Part shown: piece after piece, positions 1 to 8,764 of the stretch
Numbering within the stretch: the first letter of the stretch is position 1
Layout: every line of letters starts with the position of its first letter
Assembly (NCBI GenBank): GCA_030729695.1
Contig: JANQWV010000050.1
Span: 1-62,790 of the forward strand
Direction of reading: 5' to 3'
Length of the DNA: 62,790 nucleotides
Origin: Flavobacteriales bacterium
GTDB taxonomy: Bacteria; Bacteroidota; Bacteroidia; Flavobacteriales_D; Sanyastnellaceae
Notes under the pieces: generated by a model
What the model saw: the letters and a program-made list of their open reading frames with translations, nothing else
What the model was told of the DNA's origin: nothing
The model's database searches: none
Made by a program: the position numbers and the translations under genes

Positions 1-1
1 T

Positions 2-262
2 ATACCAGCTTTCACTTGTTCGGCTCAGACAAGAGTCTGTTCGGAGAACACTATACTTGAATCCAGAAAAACTTGTTATTTCCTAAACCCTGAAAATGAT
101 GTTAGAATTGAATATAAAGATTTTTCAACTTTGACTGTTTGTAGCGGATCGTATAGTAAAACCAAAAGAAAACTAACCATCTTTATAGAAAACCGTGTGA
201 TTCAAGTTTCTTCACCCCCTCCAAAGCAAACACCAACGGCATTTTATTTCCGAAATGCTTGA
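2..262 (+). CDS. possible C-terminal fragment of an unidentified protein (left edge)
   Basis: Frame 2 is open from the window edge to a TGA at 260-262, about 86 codons. The translation is hydrophilic with several Cys and Lys and ends in a proline-rich tail. It has no start here, so it would be the 3' end of a gene lying to the left. Its last ~80 bases overlap the 3' end of the convergent methyltransferase gene, which argues against it, although convergent overlaps do occur elsewhere in this window. I recognise no family. The rest of the first 182 bases holds nothing else I can identify. Confidence 0.25.
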   Translation: MPAFTCSAQTRVCSENTILESRKTCYFLNPENDVRIEYKDFSTLTVCSGSYSKTKRKLTIFIENRVIQVSSPPPKQTPTAFYFRNA

Positions 263-1001
263 CGCGGAATTTGCCGGGTTCGAATTCTTCGGCGTGCTTG
301 AAACAGGCATAAGGAGAATAATCAAATTCTTGAAATTGAGTCAGCTGAAGGCCTTGTCCAAGAAGCGATGTAAGGACTTCGCTGGTGGAATGATTCCAAT
401 ACGCACACGTGATTTCAATGTCGGAAGTGGGGTCGGCGTAAGTGCCGGTGCTGGTTTCGATGTCCGGTCCGGCATTGAAGTAATTGTATCCCAACGTTTG
501 AAAGTCATTGTCGAACATCCACATGACCGGATGAAATTCAACGAAAATAAATTTGCCAGAAGGCTTCAAGAAATGAGAAACAACGTCCGCCCAACGATTT
601 AAATCGGGCAACCAACCAATGGTACCGTAACTGGTGAACACGATGTCGAATTTTTTGTCGAGATGTTCCTTCAAATCATACACATTGCAACAAACGAATT
701 CTGCATTCAAATTCATTTGTGTATTTAACTCTTTCGCTTTTTCAATGGCCGTGTCTGAAAGATCAACTCCCGTTACTTCAGCTCCCATGCGCGCTAGGGA
801 GAGCGTGTCTTGCCCGAAGTGACATTGCAAATGCAAAATAGATTTACCGCGGATGTCGCCCAACAAATTCAATTCAATTTCATTCAATGAAGTTTTTCCA
901 TTTAGGAATTCTTCCAAAAAATAAAAATCAGATTTCATGTGAACAGCAACACGCTTGTTCCATGAGGTTCTATTCATTTCAAACAATTCACTCTGTTCCA
1001 T
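183..1001 (-). CDS. class I SAM-dependent methyltransferase
   Basis: A 272-residue soluble protein. The Rossmann methyltransferase core is visible: motif I (LHLQCHFGQDTL) around residues 56-67 and the acidic ribose-binding residue in GVDLSD near residue 80, followed by motif-IV-like residues FDIVFTSYG near 118-126. This fits the Methyltransf_11/25 type that methylates small molecules; the substrate cannot be read from sequence. It is the last gene of a murQ-orphan-methyltransferase unit and its ATG overlaps the upstream stop by one base (TAATG), implying translational coupling. Fold assignment is safe, function is not. Confidence 0.8.
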   Translation of the reverse strand: MEQSELFEMNRTSWNKRVAVHMKSDFYFLEEFLNGKTSLNEIELNLLGDIRGKSILHLQCHFGQDTLSLARMGAEVTGVDLSDTAIEKAKELNTQMNLNAEFVCCNVYDLKEHLDKKFDIVFTSYGTIGWLPDLNRWADVVSHFLKPSGKFIFVEFHPVMWMFDNDFQTLGYNYFNAGPDIETSTGTYADPTSDIEITCAYWNHSTSEVLTSLLGQGLQLTQFQEFDYSPYACFKHAEEFEPGKFRVKHFGNKMPLVFALEGVKKLESHGFL

Positions 1002-1573
1002 TATCCAATGCGTTTAACAACACTCGCGCTTATTTTTTCGTAGAACTGATGCGGATGTTGCGTGCGCCAATTCACTTCGTTCAAATTTCCACCTGAAACG
1101 AAATATTGATCAATGTAAGCCTTTGAAAAATCTTCCAACACGTGATCTCTAAAATTCACCAAGGCAATCCAACCATCGTCATCGTTCACATCTTCAAACC
1201 ACTCTTCGTAATAACAATCGTCGCTCGTGTGGAAATTCAACACATTTTCTCCAATGAAAATGAACTTCGTTATTCCTTCGTTAATCAAATGATCGGCGAA
1301 CTCTCTCTTCAAAAACATAATGTCGTTGTACAACAAATCGTTCCATTCACCAATCAATTCAACTATCGCATAACCCTCGCCGTAGTGGGCGAAGAGGAGT
1401 TTCACGAACAGCGTTTGACTGCCAATGTTGTCCCACTGCGGATGAATATAAAAATCGTAAATCTTGTTGCTGAATTCGAATTCAGAATACTCCTGATTGT
1501 AAAACGGAGAAAGCTCATCTTCCTCAGCGCAATACAATCCCCTCCAATTATAATAAGGCTCTAACGTGTGCAT
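1001..1573 (-). CDS. uncharacterised conserved-looking protein
   Basis: A 190-residue acidic, aromatic-rich protein without signal peptide or membrane segment. It has many Tyr, Trp and Asp residues, including the cluster EEWFEDVNDDDGW near residues 126-138. I do not recognise a named family. It lies between murQ (1 nt away) and the methyltransferase (1-nt overlap), so all three are probably one transcript. The ATG at 1573 follows the murQ stop directly, which supports the start. No function is assigned. Confidence 0.7.
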   Translation of the reverse strand: MHTLEPYYNWRGLYCAEEDELSPFYNQEYSEFEFSNKIYDFYIHPQWDNIGSQTLFVKLLFAHYGEGYAIVELIGEWNDLLYNDIMFLKREFADHLINEGITKFIFIGENVLNFHTSDDCYYEEWFEDVNDDDGWIALVNFRDHVLEDFSKAYIDQYFVSGGNLNEVNWRTQHPHQFYEKISASVVKRIG

Positions 1574-1574
1574 G

Positions 1575-2378
1575 TTATTTTTTCAACGAATCAACGGCTA
1601 ATCTAACGCTTCCTTCTTTCAACAAAAGTGCTTTCGCTTCTTCGGAATTCAACCCTGTTTCTTCCATCACCATGCGCGTTCCGCGATCGACCAATTTGTA
1701 GTTGGAAAGCTGCATGTCTACCATCTTGTTTCCTTTCACATGCCCGAGTTGAATGAAGGTGCATGTGGTAAGCATGTTCAGCACGAGCTTCTGTGCGGTT
1801 CCACTTTTTAATCTTGTACTTCCTGTTACAAACTCAGGTCCCACAACCACTTCAACAGGGAATTTCGAAACAGCCGCAACAGCAGATCCAGCGTTGCAAA
1901 CCACACATCCGGTTGAAATGCCTTCTTCGTTGCATTTCTTCAACGCACCAATAACGTATGGCGTTCTTCCCGACGCAGCAATTCCAACCACCACATCATT
2001 TTTATTTATGTTGAAAGTCTGAAGGTCTTTCCAGCCTTGTTCTTCATCGTCTTCAGCGAATTCAACTGCTTTGCGAATGGCGCCGTCGCCTCCTGCAATT
2101 ATTCCTATTACACGTCCGAAGTCTACTCCGAAAGTGGGCGGACATTCAGATGCGTCAACAATACCGAGCCTTCCGCTGGTGCCTGCGCCCATGTAAAAAA
2201 GTCTTCCGCCTTGTTTCATTTTCGAAACAATTTCAGCAATCAAATTTTCAATTTGTGGAAGCGAAGCAGCCACGGCCTCAGGAACAGAGCGGTCCTCTTG
2301 ATTCATTCCGAGTAATAATTCAGAGATGCTTTTGTTTTCTAGGTTATTGTGATGGCTTGCAGATTCGGTTGTTGACAT
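1575..2378 (-). CDS. murQ: N-acetylmuramic acid 6-phosphate etherase
   Basis: MurQ cleaves the D-lactyl ether of MurNAc-6-phosphate to give GlcNAc-6-phosphate, a cytoplasmic step of peptidoglycan recycling. The 267 residues include the SIS sugar-phosphate loop GAGTSGRLG (64-72), DASECPPTFG just after it, the GGDGAIRKAVEFAEDD stretch (about 97-112) characteristic of the family, and VVGIAASGRTPYV. The length matches the shorter Bacteroidota versions (proteobacterial forms are near 300). It is the first gene of a three-gene operon; a weak -7-like TACCTTCG lies about 25 nt upstream of the ATG. mpl, another recycling gene, lies 13 kb away. Confidence 0.95.
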   Translation of the reverse strand: MSTTESASHHNNLENKSISELLLGMNQEDRSVPEAVAASLPQIENLIAEIVSKMKQGGRLFYMGAGTSGRLGIVDASECPPTFGVDFGRVIGIIAGGDGAIRKAVEFAEDDEEQGWKDLQTFNINKNDVVVGIAASGRTPYVIGALKKCNEEGISTGCVVCNAGSAVAAVSKFPVEVVVGPEFVTGSTRLKSGTAQKLVLNMLTTCTFIQLGHVKGNKMVDMQLSNYKLVDRGTRMVMEETGLNSEEAKALLLKEGSVRLAVDSLKK

Positions 2379-2487
2379 GGTAAATGTTTTTCACAACGAA
2401 GGTAAGAAAGGTGTTCACAACCCGTTTCATTTGAATGAAATCTTACAAGGTCATTGTCTATTTTCGAAAGTGTAAAATGCAAATGAT

Positions 2488-4104
2488 ATGAAGAAAATTT
2501 TTTGGTTAATGCTGGTGCTCTTCACTGCGGTGACGGTCAATGCACAAACAGATTCGACCATTACGGGCGATGTAGATGTTGCTGCTAACGCGGCGAAGAT
2601 GTTAAGTGCAGAGCACGAGTACATCAAAGGCAACATGCGCGGTGCCATTACCATTTATCGCGAGGTGTTGGCCAATGACCCTATGAACTACAAAGCGCAG
2701 TTGGGTGAAGCAGAGTGTTATTACAATTTGAAGAAATATCCAGATGCATTTAAGTCGTTGGATAAGGCCGTAAAGATCAAAGGAACACGCACCAAAGAAT
2801 TGACGTTGTTCTATGCAAAGTGTTACCACAGAACGGGAGATTTAGATCGCGCTATTTCTGAATACCAAGCGTATTTGAAATTAGAGAAGCCGAAGACATA
2901 CGAGGCAGATGAAGCGAACAAATTCATTCGCGAGTGTGAATTTGCAAAACGCAAAATAGAAAAGCCAGTAGACGTAACCATCTCTAACCTTGGTGGCGCT
3001 ATCAATACACGTTTGGAAGAGTATGCTCCAAGTATCACTGCCGACGGTAAACTAATGGTGTTTACTTCACGTCGTGACAATACCACTTCTCCGCCAGAGC
3101 GCATGGGTAAGAACATCGACGAGAAAGGAGATTTCAAATTCTATGAAGATATTTATTACAGCGTTATAGATTCTGTAACTGGCGAGTGGGGCGACTGCGA
3201 GAAGTTACCTGGTTCTGTGAATACGAATTATCACGATGCTGTTTTAAGCATTGTTCCAGATGGATCTATGATCTATGTCTATAAAAACGACGGAGACAAT
3301 GCAGGTGATATTTTCTTCTCGAAAAAAGGTGAAACCAAATGGCGTGAGGCCGAGCGTTTGCCTAAGTCAATCAATACAACGTTCTTCGAAGGAAGTGTCT
3401 CCCAGACTGCCGATGGAAAGAAATTGTATTTTGTTAGTGAGCGCATGGATGGAATGGGAAGAGGTGATATTTATGTTTCTGAAAAGAATGGCGCCGCCTG
3501 GGGCAAGCCGAAAAACATGGGGCCGGTAATCAACACTCCGTACGATGAGAAGTTCGTGTTTATTCATCCAAATGGAAAGACGCTCTTCTTCGCTTCAGCA
3601 GGACATTTGGGAATGGGTAGTTACGATATTTTCAAGACTGAATTGGTGAACGGTGTTTGGTCGAAGCCTATCAACTTGGGTTATCCGATTAACACCGTGA
3701 ACGAAGAGTCTACGTTCTCGTTAACCTCTGATAACAAGTATATGTACATTGCTGCGGAGTATGCCGATTCATACGGAGATCGTGACATATACAAAATAGA
3801 TGTTTCGCGTTACTCATTGATGAGCGATGGTTATGAGAAGAGTGTGTATGCACAATTAATTGCAATTGTATTGGACGTAAATGGAAAGGCGAGCAAAGGT
3901 GTGAATGTAAAAGTGGAAGATTTGGATACGGGAGAAATTCTAACCGGTGAAACCGACAAAGCGGGCTACTGCCGTGTGAATGTTCAAGGCGGAAAAACCT
4001 ATGTTGTAACTGCTGAGAAAGACGGAAAGAAATTCTCTGAAGAGGTAACCATTGAAATGAAGAACAGCGGCGAGACCGTTCGTAAATGGGAAATTAGACT
4101 TTAA
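2488..4104 (+). CDS. PorE-like periplasmic TPR / PD40 propeller protein (no OmpA domain)
   Basis: A 538-residue exported protein. An N-terminal signal peptide (residues 1-20, ending VNA-Q) is followed by TPR-type helices (about 35-150), then WD40-like PD40 beta-propeller repeats (about 165-435, with repeated D-G-(K/S)-x-(L/M) blades such as FTSRRDN and YFVSERMDG), then a carboxypeptidase-regulatory-like domain (about 450-538). This is the order seen in PorE of the T9SS, but PorE ends in an OmpA peptidoglycan-binding domain that is missing here. It could be a PorE paralogue or another envelope protein. A weak -7-like TATTTTCG (2459-2466) lies upstream. Its stop shares a TTAA with the convergent glycosyltransferase. 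Confidence 0.8.
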   Translation: MKKIFWLMLVLFTAVTVNAQTDSTITGDVDVAANAAKMLSAEHEYIKGNMRGAITIYREVLANDPMNYKAQLGEAECYYNLKKYPDAFKSLDKAVKIKGTRTKELTLFYAKCYHRTGDLDRAISEYQAYLKLEKPKTYEADEANKFIRECEFAKRKIEKPVDVTISNLGGAINTRLEEYAPSITADGKLMVFTSRRDNTTSPPERMGKNIDEKGDFKFYEDIYYSVIDSVTGEWGDCEKLPGSVNTNYHDAVLSIVPDGSMIYVYKNDGDNAGDIFFSKKGETKWREAERLPKSINTTFFEGSVSQTADGKKLYFVSERMDGMGRGDIYVSEKNGAAWGKPKNMGPVINTPYDEKFVFIHPNGKTLFFASAGHLGMGSYDIFKTELVNGVWSKPINLGYPINTVNEESTFSLTSDNKYMYIAAEYADSYGDRDIYKIDVSRYSLMSDGYEKSVYAQLIAIVLDVNGKASKGVNVKVEDLDTGEILTGETDKAGYCRVNVQGGKTYVVTAEKDGKKFSEEVTIEMKNSGETVRKWEIRL

Positions 4105-6017
4105 TTCCCGAGTTGCTTGAATTGCGAAGTGAAGGATTTCAAATCCTTCCACCAAGAATAATCTTTTGCGTAGATGGCGTTCATTTGTTGGACTCCATCT
4201 TCGTTTAGTACCAATGCGTTTTTATTCGGAGTTAAAATTCCAGCTTTTATTTTCGGAAGTTGACTTGCGAATTCAGTGCTGACCTTTCCATAACCCACCC
4301 ACGATTTTCTTCCAACTAAAACATGCAATGCATTCATGAAAGTTGCAAGTGGTTTTAAAGTGAAAAGAACCGATGGAAAAAGAACAAGTAGAACGAACGA
4401 ACTCACAAAGTCGAAGGCTCTTTTTTGGCGCTTGTTCAGTGTGTTGGAAATAGAGTTTACGGCTACAAAGAAGCCTTCTGTAGCGCTTTGTATATGCTGA
4501 CTTCCGATGATGAACAAACTTTCGGGCGGTGCAATTTTAAATTCAAGTTGAAGGGAAGAGAGCGTCCCCATTTCTGAAATAATTTCACTGCTGCTTAAAT
4601 CTTTCGCGCAGAAAATAACTTCTTGAATTTTGTGAATGCGAACGTATTCGAACAACGAAAGGCTTCGTGCTTTCGCCGCATTCATTTGTTCGAAGGAAGC
4701 GATTGGATAATCGATCTGGTGCAAGAATGTTTGAACACGCGTTCCTTCATCTTCAGATCCAACCAAAAGAATTCTCTTTTTCGGATTGCCTTGCCAATTC
4801 CATTTACCCGATACAAACTTGCTGTAAAGCGCATGAATAAGGGGAAGCGAGAGAATGGCAAAAAGAGAACTTAAAAGAATAACGATTCTTGAAAAACGAA
4901 TCGTCTCTGGAAGAAGTGAATAAATAAGCAACGTAATAACTGCAACAAGAAGAATGGGTTTCAATGTTCGTTGCGGAAACACAGGCTTGTCGTAAGCGCC
5001 GTTCAACCAATTTCCAATGAGCGTAAATGCGGTAATCACGCTGGCAGTAACAAGCATGAGCGTGCCATCGAAGTTCTTCGATTGCCATTGCGAATAGTGA
5101 TCTGCGAAGGTGTAAATGCCGAGACTTAAAACTGCAGCATCTGCCAAAGGAAGAACGCTGGTTGAAATAATGCGCGACACAATCGAAACGGAAGCACGCA
5201 TCCACACGGCCATCTGAATGAAGAACGAAAACCATTTCGCATGCGATGCCGAAAAATGTTTGCGCGCAAAAATGATCATGGCATTGTAGAACACATACAC
5301 GTAATTCAAACTGCCTTTCTTCGTGCTTTCACCTTTGTAGTGAATAATGCTTGTTTCAGGAAAGAAGTAATTTTTCCATCCACCTTGAATAATGCGCCAG
5401 CTCAAGTCAATGTCTTCTCCATACATGAAGAACGCTTCATCCAACAGCCCTACTTCATCGAGTGCTTTTTTCCGCATGAACATAAATGCTCCTGCCAGAA
5501 TTTCGATCTCGCACGTTTCATCATAACTCAAATGTCCGAGGTAATAGCGATTGAATTTTTTGCTCTTTGGGAACAACTTAGAGATCCCGAATATCTTGTA
5601 GAAACTGGTTTCCGGAGTAGGCAGTCCGCGTTTCGATTCCGGAAGTAAAATTCCTTTTCCGTCGACCATGGTGACGCCCAGTCCGCCTGCTTCCGGATGT
5701 GCATCCATGAAGTCGAGGACTTTCGAAAACGTATCTTCTTTGACAACGGTATCTGGATTCAGCAACAAGATGTATTCGCCTTTGGCAATGCGCATACCTT
5801 GGTTGTTTGCCTTAGAGAATCCGGTGTTGTCTTTGTTGGCTATTAAATGAACCCAAGGGAATTTCTCGAGTACCATTTCATTCGAACCGTCAACGCTGTT
5901 GTTGTCAACCACAATAACTTCAACTTCAATTCCGCGCATAGCAGCGTGAACAGAAGCGAGGCATTGTTCAAGGAAATACTTGACGTTGTAGTTGACAATG
6001 ATGACGGTTAAACGCAT
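4101..6017 (-). CDS. family 2 glycosyltransferase fused to a WcaJ-like membrane region
   Basis: A 638-residue protein. Residues 1-230 form a GT-A glycosyltransferase: VIIVNYN at the start, VVDNNSVDGS, LLLNPDT as the metal-binding region and GEDIDLSWR as the acceptor-site motif. Then come about four hydrophobic segments (roughly 255-400), a Rossmann-like stretch starting KRILLVGSEDEG (as in CoA_binding_3 domains), and a C-terminal part with KRAFDFVSS that resembles the start of a polyprenyl-phosphate sugar transferase but is too short to hold its catalytic domain. Probable role is surface polysaccharide synthesis at the inner membrane. I chose the ATG at 6017 because it directly precedes the first GT-A strand; a start at 6038 would run into recR. 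Confidence 0.85.
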   Translation of the reverse strand: MRLTVIIVNYNVKYFLEQCLASVHAAMRGIEVEVIVVDNNSVDGSNEMVLEKFPWVHLIANKDNTGFSKANNQGMRIAKGEYILLLNPDTVVKEDTFSKVLDFMDAHPEAGGLGVTMVDGKGILLPESKRGLPTPETSFYKIFGISKLFPKSKKFNRYYLGHLSYDETCEIEILAGAFMFMRKKALDEVGLLDEAFFMYGEDIDLSWRIIQGGWKNYFFPETSIIHYKGESTKKGSLNYVYVFYNAMIIFARKHFSASHAKWFSFFIQMAVWMRASVSIVSRIISTSVLPLADAAVLSLGIYTFADHYSQWQSKNFDGTLMLVTASVITAFTLIGNWLNGAYDKPVFPQRTLKPILLVAVITLLIYSLLPETIRFSRIVILLSSLFAILSLPLIHALYSKFVSGKWNWQGNPKKRILLVGSEDEGTRVQTFLHQIDYPIASFEQMNAAKARSLSLFEYVRIHKIQEVIFCAKDLSSSEIISEMGTLSSLQLEFKIAPPESLFIIGSQHIQSATEGFFVAVNSISNTLNKRQKRAFDFVSSFVLLVLFPSVLFTLKPLATFMNALHVLVGRKSWVGYGKVSTEFASQLPKIKAGILTPNKNALVLNEDGVQQMNAIYAKDYSWWKDLKSFTSQFKQLGN

Positions 6018-6034
6018 TCGGCTAAGATACAATA

Positions 6035-6649
6035 TCAAGAGTTTGCTTTTCCGTATGGAACGCGCTGTTGCAAACTTCTTCCCAATGTAATTTCATCGGT
6101 GTACTCCAACTCTGCACCAACCGCAATCCCGCGCGCAATGGAGGTGATGGAAACAGGAAGTGCTTGAAGTTTTTTGGAAATGTAAAACGCAGTTGTTTCT
6201 CCTTCCATAGTCGCATTAAACGCGAAAATAATTTCAGTCACGTGATCACGCTCGCAGCGTTCAATGAGACTTTGAACGGTTAAGTCCGAAGGACCAATTC
6301 CGTCCATAGGGGAGATAAGTCCGCCTAAGACATGATACAATCCATGAAACTGCGAAGTGCCTTCCACCGCCATCACATCGCGAATGTCGGCGACCACACA
6401 AACCGTTTGCTTGTCTCTTCTGTCGTTGGCGCAAATGCCGCAAAGCAGATCGTCTGAAAGGTTGTGACAATTCGTACAGAATTGAACATGTTGTTTCATG
6501 AGTTGAAAGGAAGAAGAGAAGCGTTCCACTTCATCGTTCGAACGGCGCAGAAGATCTAGCACCAAACGAAGCGCAGTCTTGCGTCCAATGCCCGGTAAGG
6601 AAGACATTTGGTCAACGGCTGCTTCAATCCATTTCGAACTCGAATTCAT
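6035..6649 (-). CDS. recR: recombination mediator protein RecR
   Basis: A 204-residue RecR, which acts with RecF/RecO to load RecA at gaps. The N-terminal helix-hairpin-helix region contains LPGIGRKTA, followed by a four-cysteine zinc finger (CTNCHNLSDDLLCGIC, about residues 73-88), then a Toprim domain (VVADIRDVMAVEG) and the C-terminal Walker-B-like region. Length is typical. A longer reading frame exists upstream, but the ATG at 6649 is the family-like start and has a TAATTTCG box ending 5 nt before it, predicting a leaderless message. The glycosyltransferase follows 17 nt downstream. Confidence 0.95.
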   Translation of the reverse strand: MNSSSKWIEAAVDQMSSLPGIGRKTALRLVLDLLRRSNDEVERFSSSFQLMKQHVQFCTNCHNLSDDLLCGICANDRRDKQTVCVVADIRDVMAVEGTSQFHGLYHVLGGLISPMDGIGPSDLTVQSLIERCERDHVTEIIFAFNATMEGETTAFYISKKLQALPVSITSIARGIAVGAELEYTDEITLGRSLQQRVPYGKANS

Positions 6650-6654
6650 AGCAG

Positions 6655-6662
6655 CGAAATTA
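6655..6662 (-). promoter_or_regulatory. predicted -7 box of recR (leaderless)
   Basis: TAATTTCG on the minus strand matches TAnnTTTG at all but one fixed position. Only 5 nt (CTGCT) separate it from the recR ATG, so transcription would start at or next to the start codon. No clear -33 TTG was located. Confidence 0.45.
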
Positions 6663-6738
6663 CATGCTGTTGTTCGAAACCTTTTGAATAAACAAAAAGA
6701 CTTTTCAAAAAAATCGATTAATTGCAAAGAAAAAGACC

Positions 6739-8220
6739 ATGTCTCCTCTAGTAATTGCATCTGTTCTGATTGTCTACTTCATTGCGCTTTTCGCGGTGGC
6801 AGTTGTGACATCTAAAAAGGCCGACAACGCTTCATTCTTCAAGGCGAATAAAAGTGCTTCTTGGGTATTGGTGGCGTTCGGAATGATAGGCACTTCGCTT
6901 TCAGGAGTGACCTTTGTTTCAGTGCCCGGAACGGTGAGCGTAGCGGGAATGCAGTATTTCATGATGGCGCTCGGATTTTTCGCAGGTTACTTCGTGGTGG
7001 CTTATGTCTTGTTGCCGCTGTATTACAAATTGAATTTGACTTCCATCTACTCGTATTTGGAACAACGCTTTGGTTCTCCGGCTTATGAGCTCGGCGCCTT
7101 GTTTTTTATTCTTTCACGAACAGTAGGCGCCTCGCTTCGCCTGTTCTTAGTGGTGAACGTTATTCAATTTATAATCATGGATGCGCTGGGAATTCCGTTT
7201 GCTGTGACTGCTGGAATTACACTGCTCATGATTTTAGCATACACCTACAACGGCGGAGTGAAGACGATTGTGTGGACAGACACCCTTCAAACATTTTTTA
7301 TGTTGTCGGCTTTGGTGGGTTGTGTGATTTATATTTTGAATCAGCTCGGTGGCTGGGATGCCGCATGGCAAGCCATTTCAAGCACGAAGGCGACAAGCGG
7401 ATTGGATTTGGCCTATGTGTTTAACGGCGATGTCTTGCACAAGAAGTATTTCTTGAAACAGTTTTTGGGCGGGGCATTCATTACGATTGCCATGACCGGA
7501 TTGGATCAGGAAATGATGCAGAAGAACATCAGTGTTTCGAATTTAAGAGACTCGCAGCGCAACATGATTTCGTTCAGTGCGGTGATGGTGATAGTAGTTG
7601 GAATGTTCTTGTTTTTAGGTGCGTTGCTCTTCGTTTACATGCAGCAGTTTCAGTTGGAAAAAGCATATACGGGTGACGCCATTTTCCCGACGATGGTTAT
7701 GCAGCATATGCCTCCGATTATGGGGCTGTTGTTTATAGTAGGATTGGTGAGTGCGCTGTTTCCTTCGGCAGACGGGGCTATTACGGCATTGACGTCTTCG
7801 TTTTGCATTGACTTGCTTCGCTTTTCGAAGATGGATAAAAGTGAAGAAGAGAAAGCGAAGATTCGCAAGCGCGTGCATTTGGCGTTTACGGTTTTGTTCT
7901 TTTTCATCGTTCTTTATTTCCGTTGGTTGAATGAAAAGACGATTGTCGATCTGCTCATGGATTTGGCCGGATACACCTACGGACCCTTGCTTGGCTTGTT
8001 TGCCTTCGGCATACTTACGCAACGCGTATTGATAGGCAGCAAATGGAATGTGGTGGTGATATGTTTGCTCTCTCCGGTGCTGACTTATTTGCTTGCCTTG
8101 AATAGTAAGGCGTGGTTCTTCGGCTACGAAATGGGAGCAGAGAATCTTATTGTGAATGGTGCTATAACGTTCGGCTTACTATACTTGCGAAGCACCTTCC
8201 GCGGAGCGGACCTTTCGTAG
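6739..8220 (+). CDS. sodium:solute symporter (SSS family)
   Basis: A 493-residue polytopic membrane protein with about 13 predicted helices. TM1 starts directly at the N-terminus and is followed by the SSS-type segment SASWVLVAFGMIGTSLSG, which includes the sodium-site region. A SSS-typical SADGAITALTSSF lies near residues 345-357. The substrate is unknown; sialic acid, sugar, proline or solute transport are all possible for this family. It diverges from recR by 89 bp and converges on paaD. The stop sits inside a 24-bp tandem repeat. Confidence 0.88.
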   Translation: MSPLVIASVLIVYFIALFAVAVVTSKKADNASFFKANKSASWVLVAFGMIGTSLSGVTFVSVPGTVSVAGMQYFMMALGFFAGYFVVAYVLLPLYYKLNLTSIYSYLEQRFGSPAYELGALFFILSRTVGASLRLFLVVNVIQFIIMDALGIPFAVTAGITLLMILAYTYNGGVKTIVWTDTLQTFFMLSALVGCVIYILNQLGGWDAAWQAISSTKATSGLDLAYVFNGDVLHKKYFLKQFLGGAFITIAMTGLDQEMMQKNISVSNLRDSQRNMISFSAVMVIVVGMFLFLGALLFVYMQQFQLEKAYTGDAIFPTMVMQHMPPIMGLLFIVGLVSALFPSADGAITALTSSFCIDLLRFSKMDKSEEEKAKIRKRVHLAFTVLFFFIVLYFRWLNEKTIVDLLMDLAGYTYGPLLGLFAFGILTQRVLIGSKWNVVVICLLSPVLTYLLALNSKAWFFGYEMGAENLIVNGAITFGLLYLRSTFRGADLS

Positions 8221-8264
8221 AATCTTGCTTCGCATCTTTCGAAGAATCTTGCTTCGCACCTTTC
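8212..8264. repeat. 24-bp tandem repeat, about 2.2 copies
   Basis: A unit beginning CTTTCG and containing AATCTTGCTTCGCA recurs with period 24 (8212-8235, 8236-8259, then a partial CTTTC at 8260). It spans the stop codon of the symporter and most of the gap to the convergent paaD stop at 8275. A GCGAAGC upstream in the symporter gene can pair with the GCTTCGC of each unit, so it may act in termination, but there is no U-tract. Confidence 0.6.
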
Positions 8265-8274
8265 ACTTCGTGAA

Positions 8275-8763
8275 TCAAATGCATTTGAAATAATCAAATG
8301 GCTCTTTGCAATCTTCGCATTTGTAGAGCGATTTGCAGGCGGTGCTTCCGAATTGAGAGACCATAGCGGTTTGCGAAGATTTGCAACGCGGGCAGCGCAC
8401 ATCGCGCAGTTTACCCATGAGAAGGTTTTTATCTGCGCTGCCCTTTTGCGGCGGCGCAATGCCATATGCTTCCAACTTAACACGTGCTTCTTCGGTCATC
8501 CAGTCTGTTGTCCAGGCTGGAGAAAGAATCGTCTTCACATCGAAATTTTCAACGTGCAATTCCACCAACATTTCGCGAACGTCTTGCTCTATGGCATGCA
8601 TCGCCGGGCAACCCGAATAGGTTGGTGTAATTAAAACAATAACTTTGTTGTCTTCAAGCTGAACATCGCGCACAATGCCCATTTCAACCACATTTAAGAC
8701 GGGAATCTCGGGGTCTTCCACTTCTTTGAGAAACTCCCAAATTTCTTGAATCGAGTAACTCAT
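8275..8763 (-). CDS. paaD: phenylacetyl-CoA epoxidase subunit PaaD
   Basis: PaaD is the accessory MIP18/DUF59-type protein needed for active phenylacetyl-CoA 1,2-epoxidase. The 162 residues show the DUF59 fold (VEDPEIPVLNVVEMGIV, then TPTYSGCPAMH with the conserved Cys) and a C-terminal zinc ribbon with CPRC and CEDC pairs (about 124-152), as in the PaaD/PaaJ family. It is the last gene of paaB-paaC-paaD, 1 nt after paaC. Confidence 0.93.
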   Translation of the reverse strand: MSYSIQEIWEFLKEVEDPEIPVLNVVEMGIVRDVQLEDNKVIVLITPTYSGCPAMHAIEQDVREMLVELHVENFDVKTILSPAWTTDWMTEEARVKLEAYGIAPPQKGSADKNLLMGKLRDVRCPRCKSSQTAMVSQFGSTACKSLYKCEDCKEPFDYFKCI

Positions 8764-8764
8764 T

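Noticed and set aside
6650-6760. N-terminal extension of RecR by 37 residues
   Set aside because: Not a RecR feature, overlaps the divergent symporter start and lies upstream of the likely -7 box.
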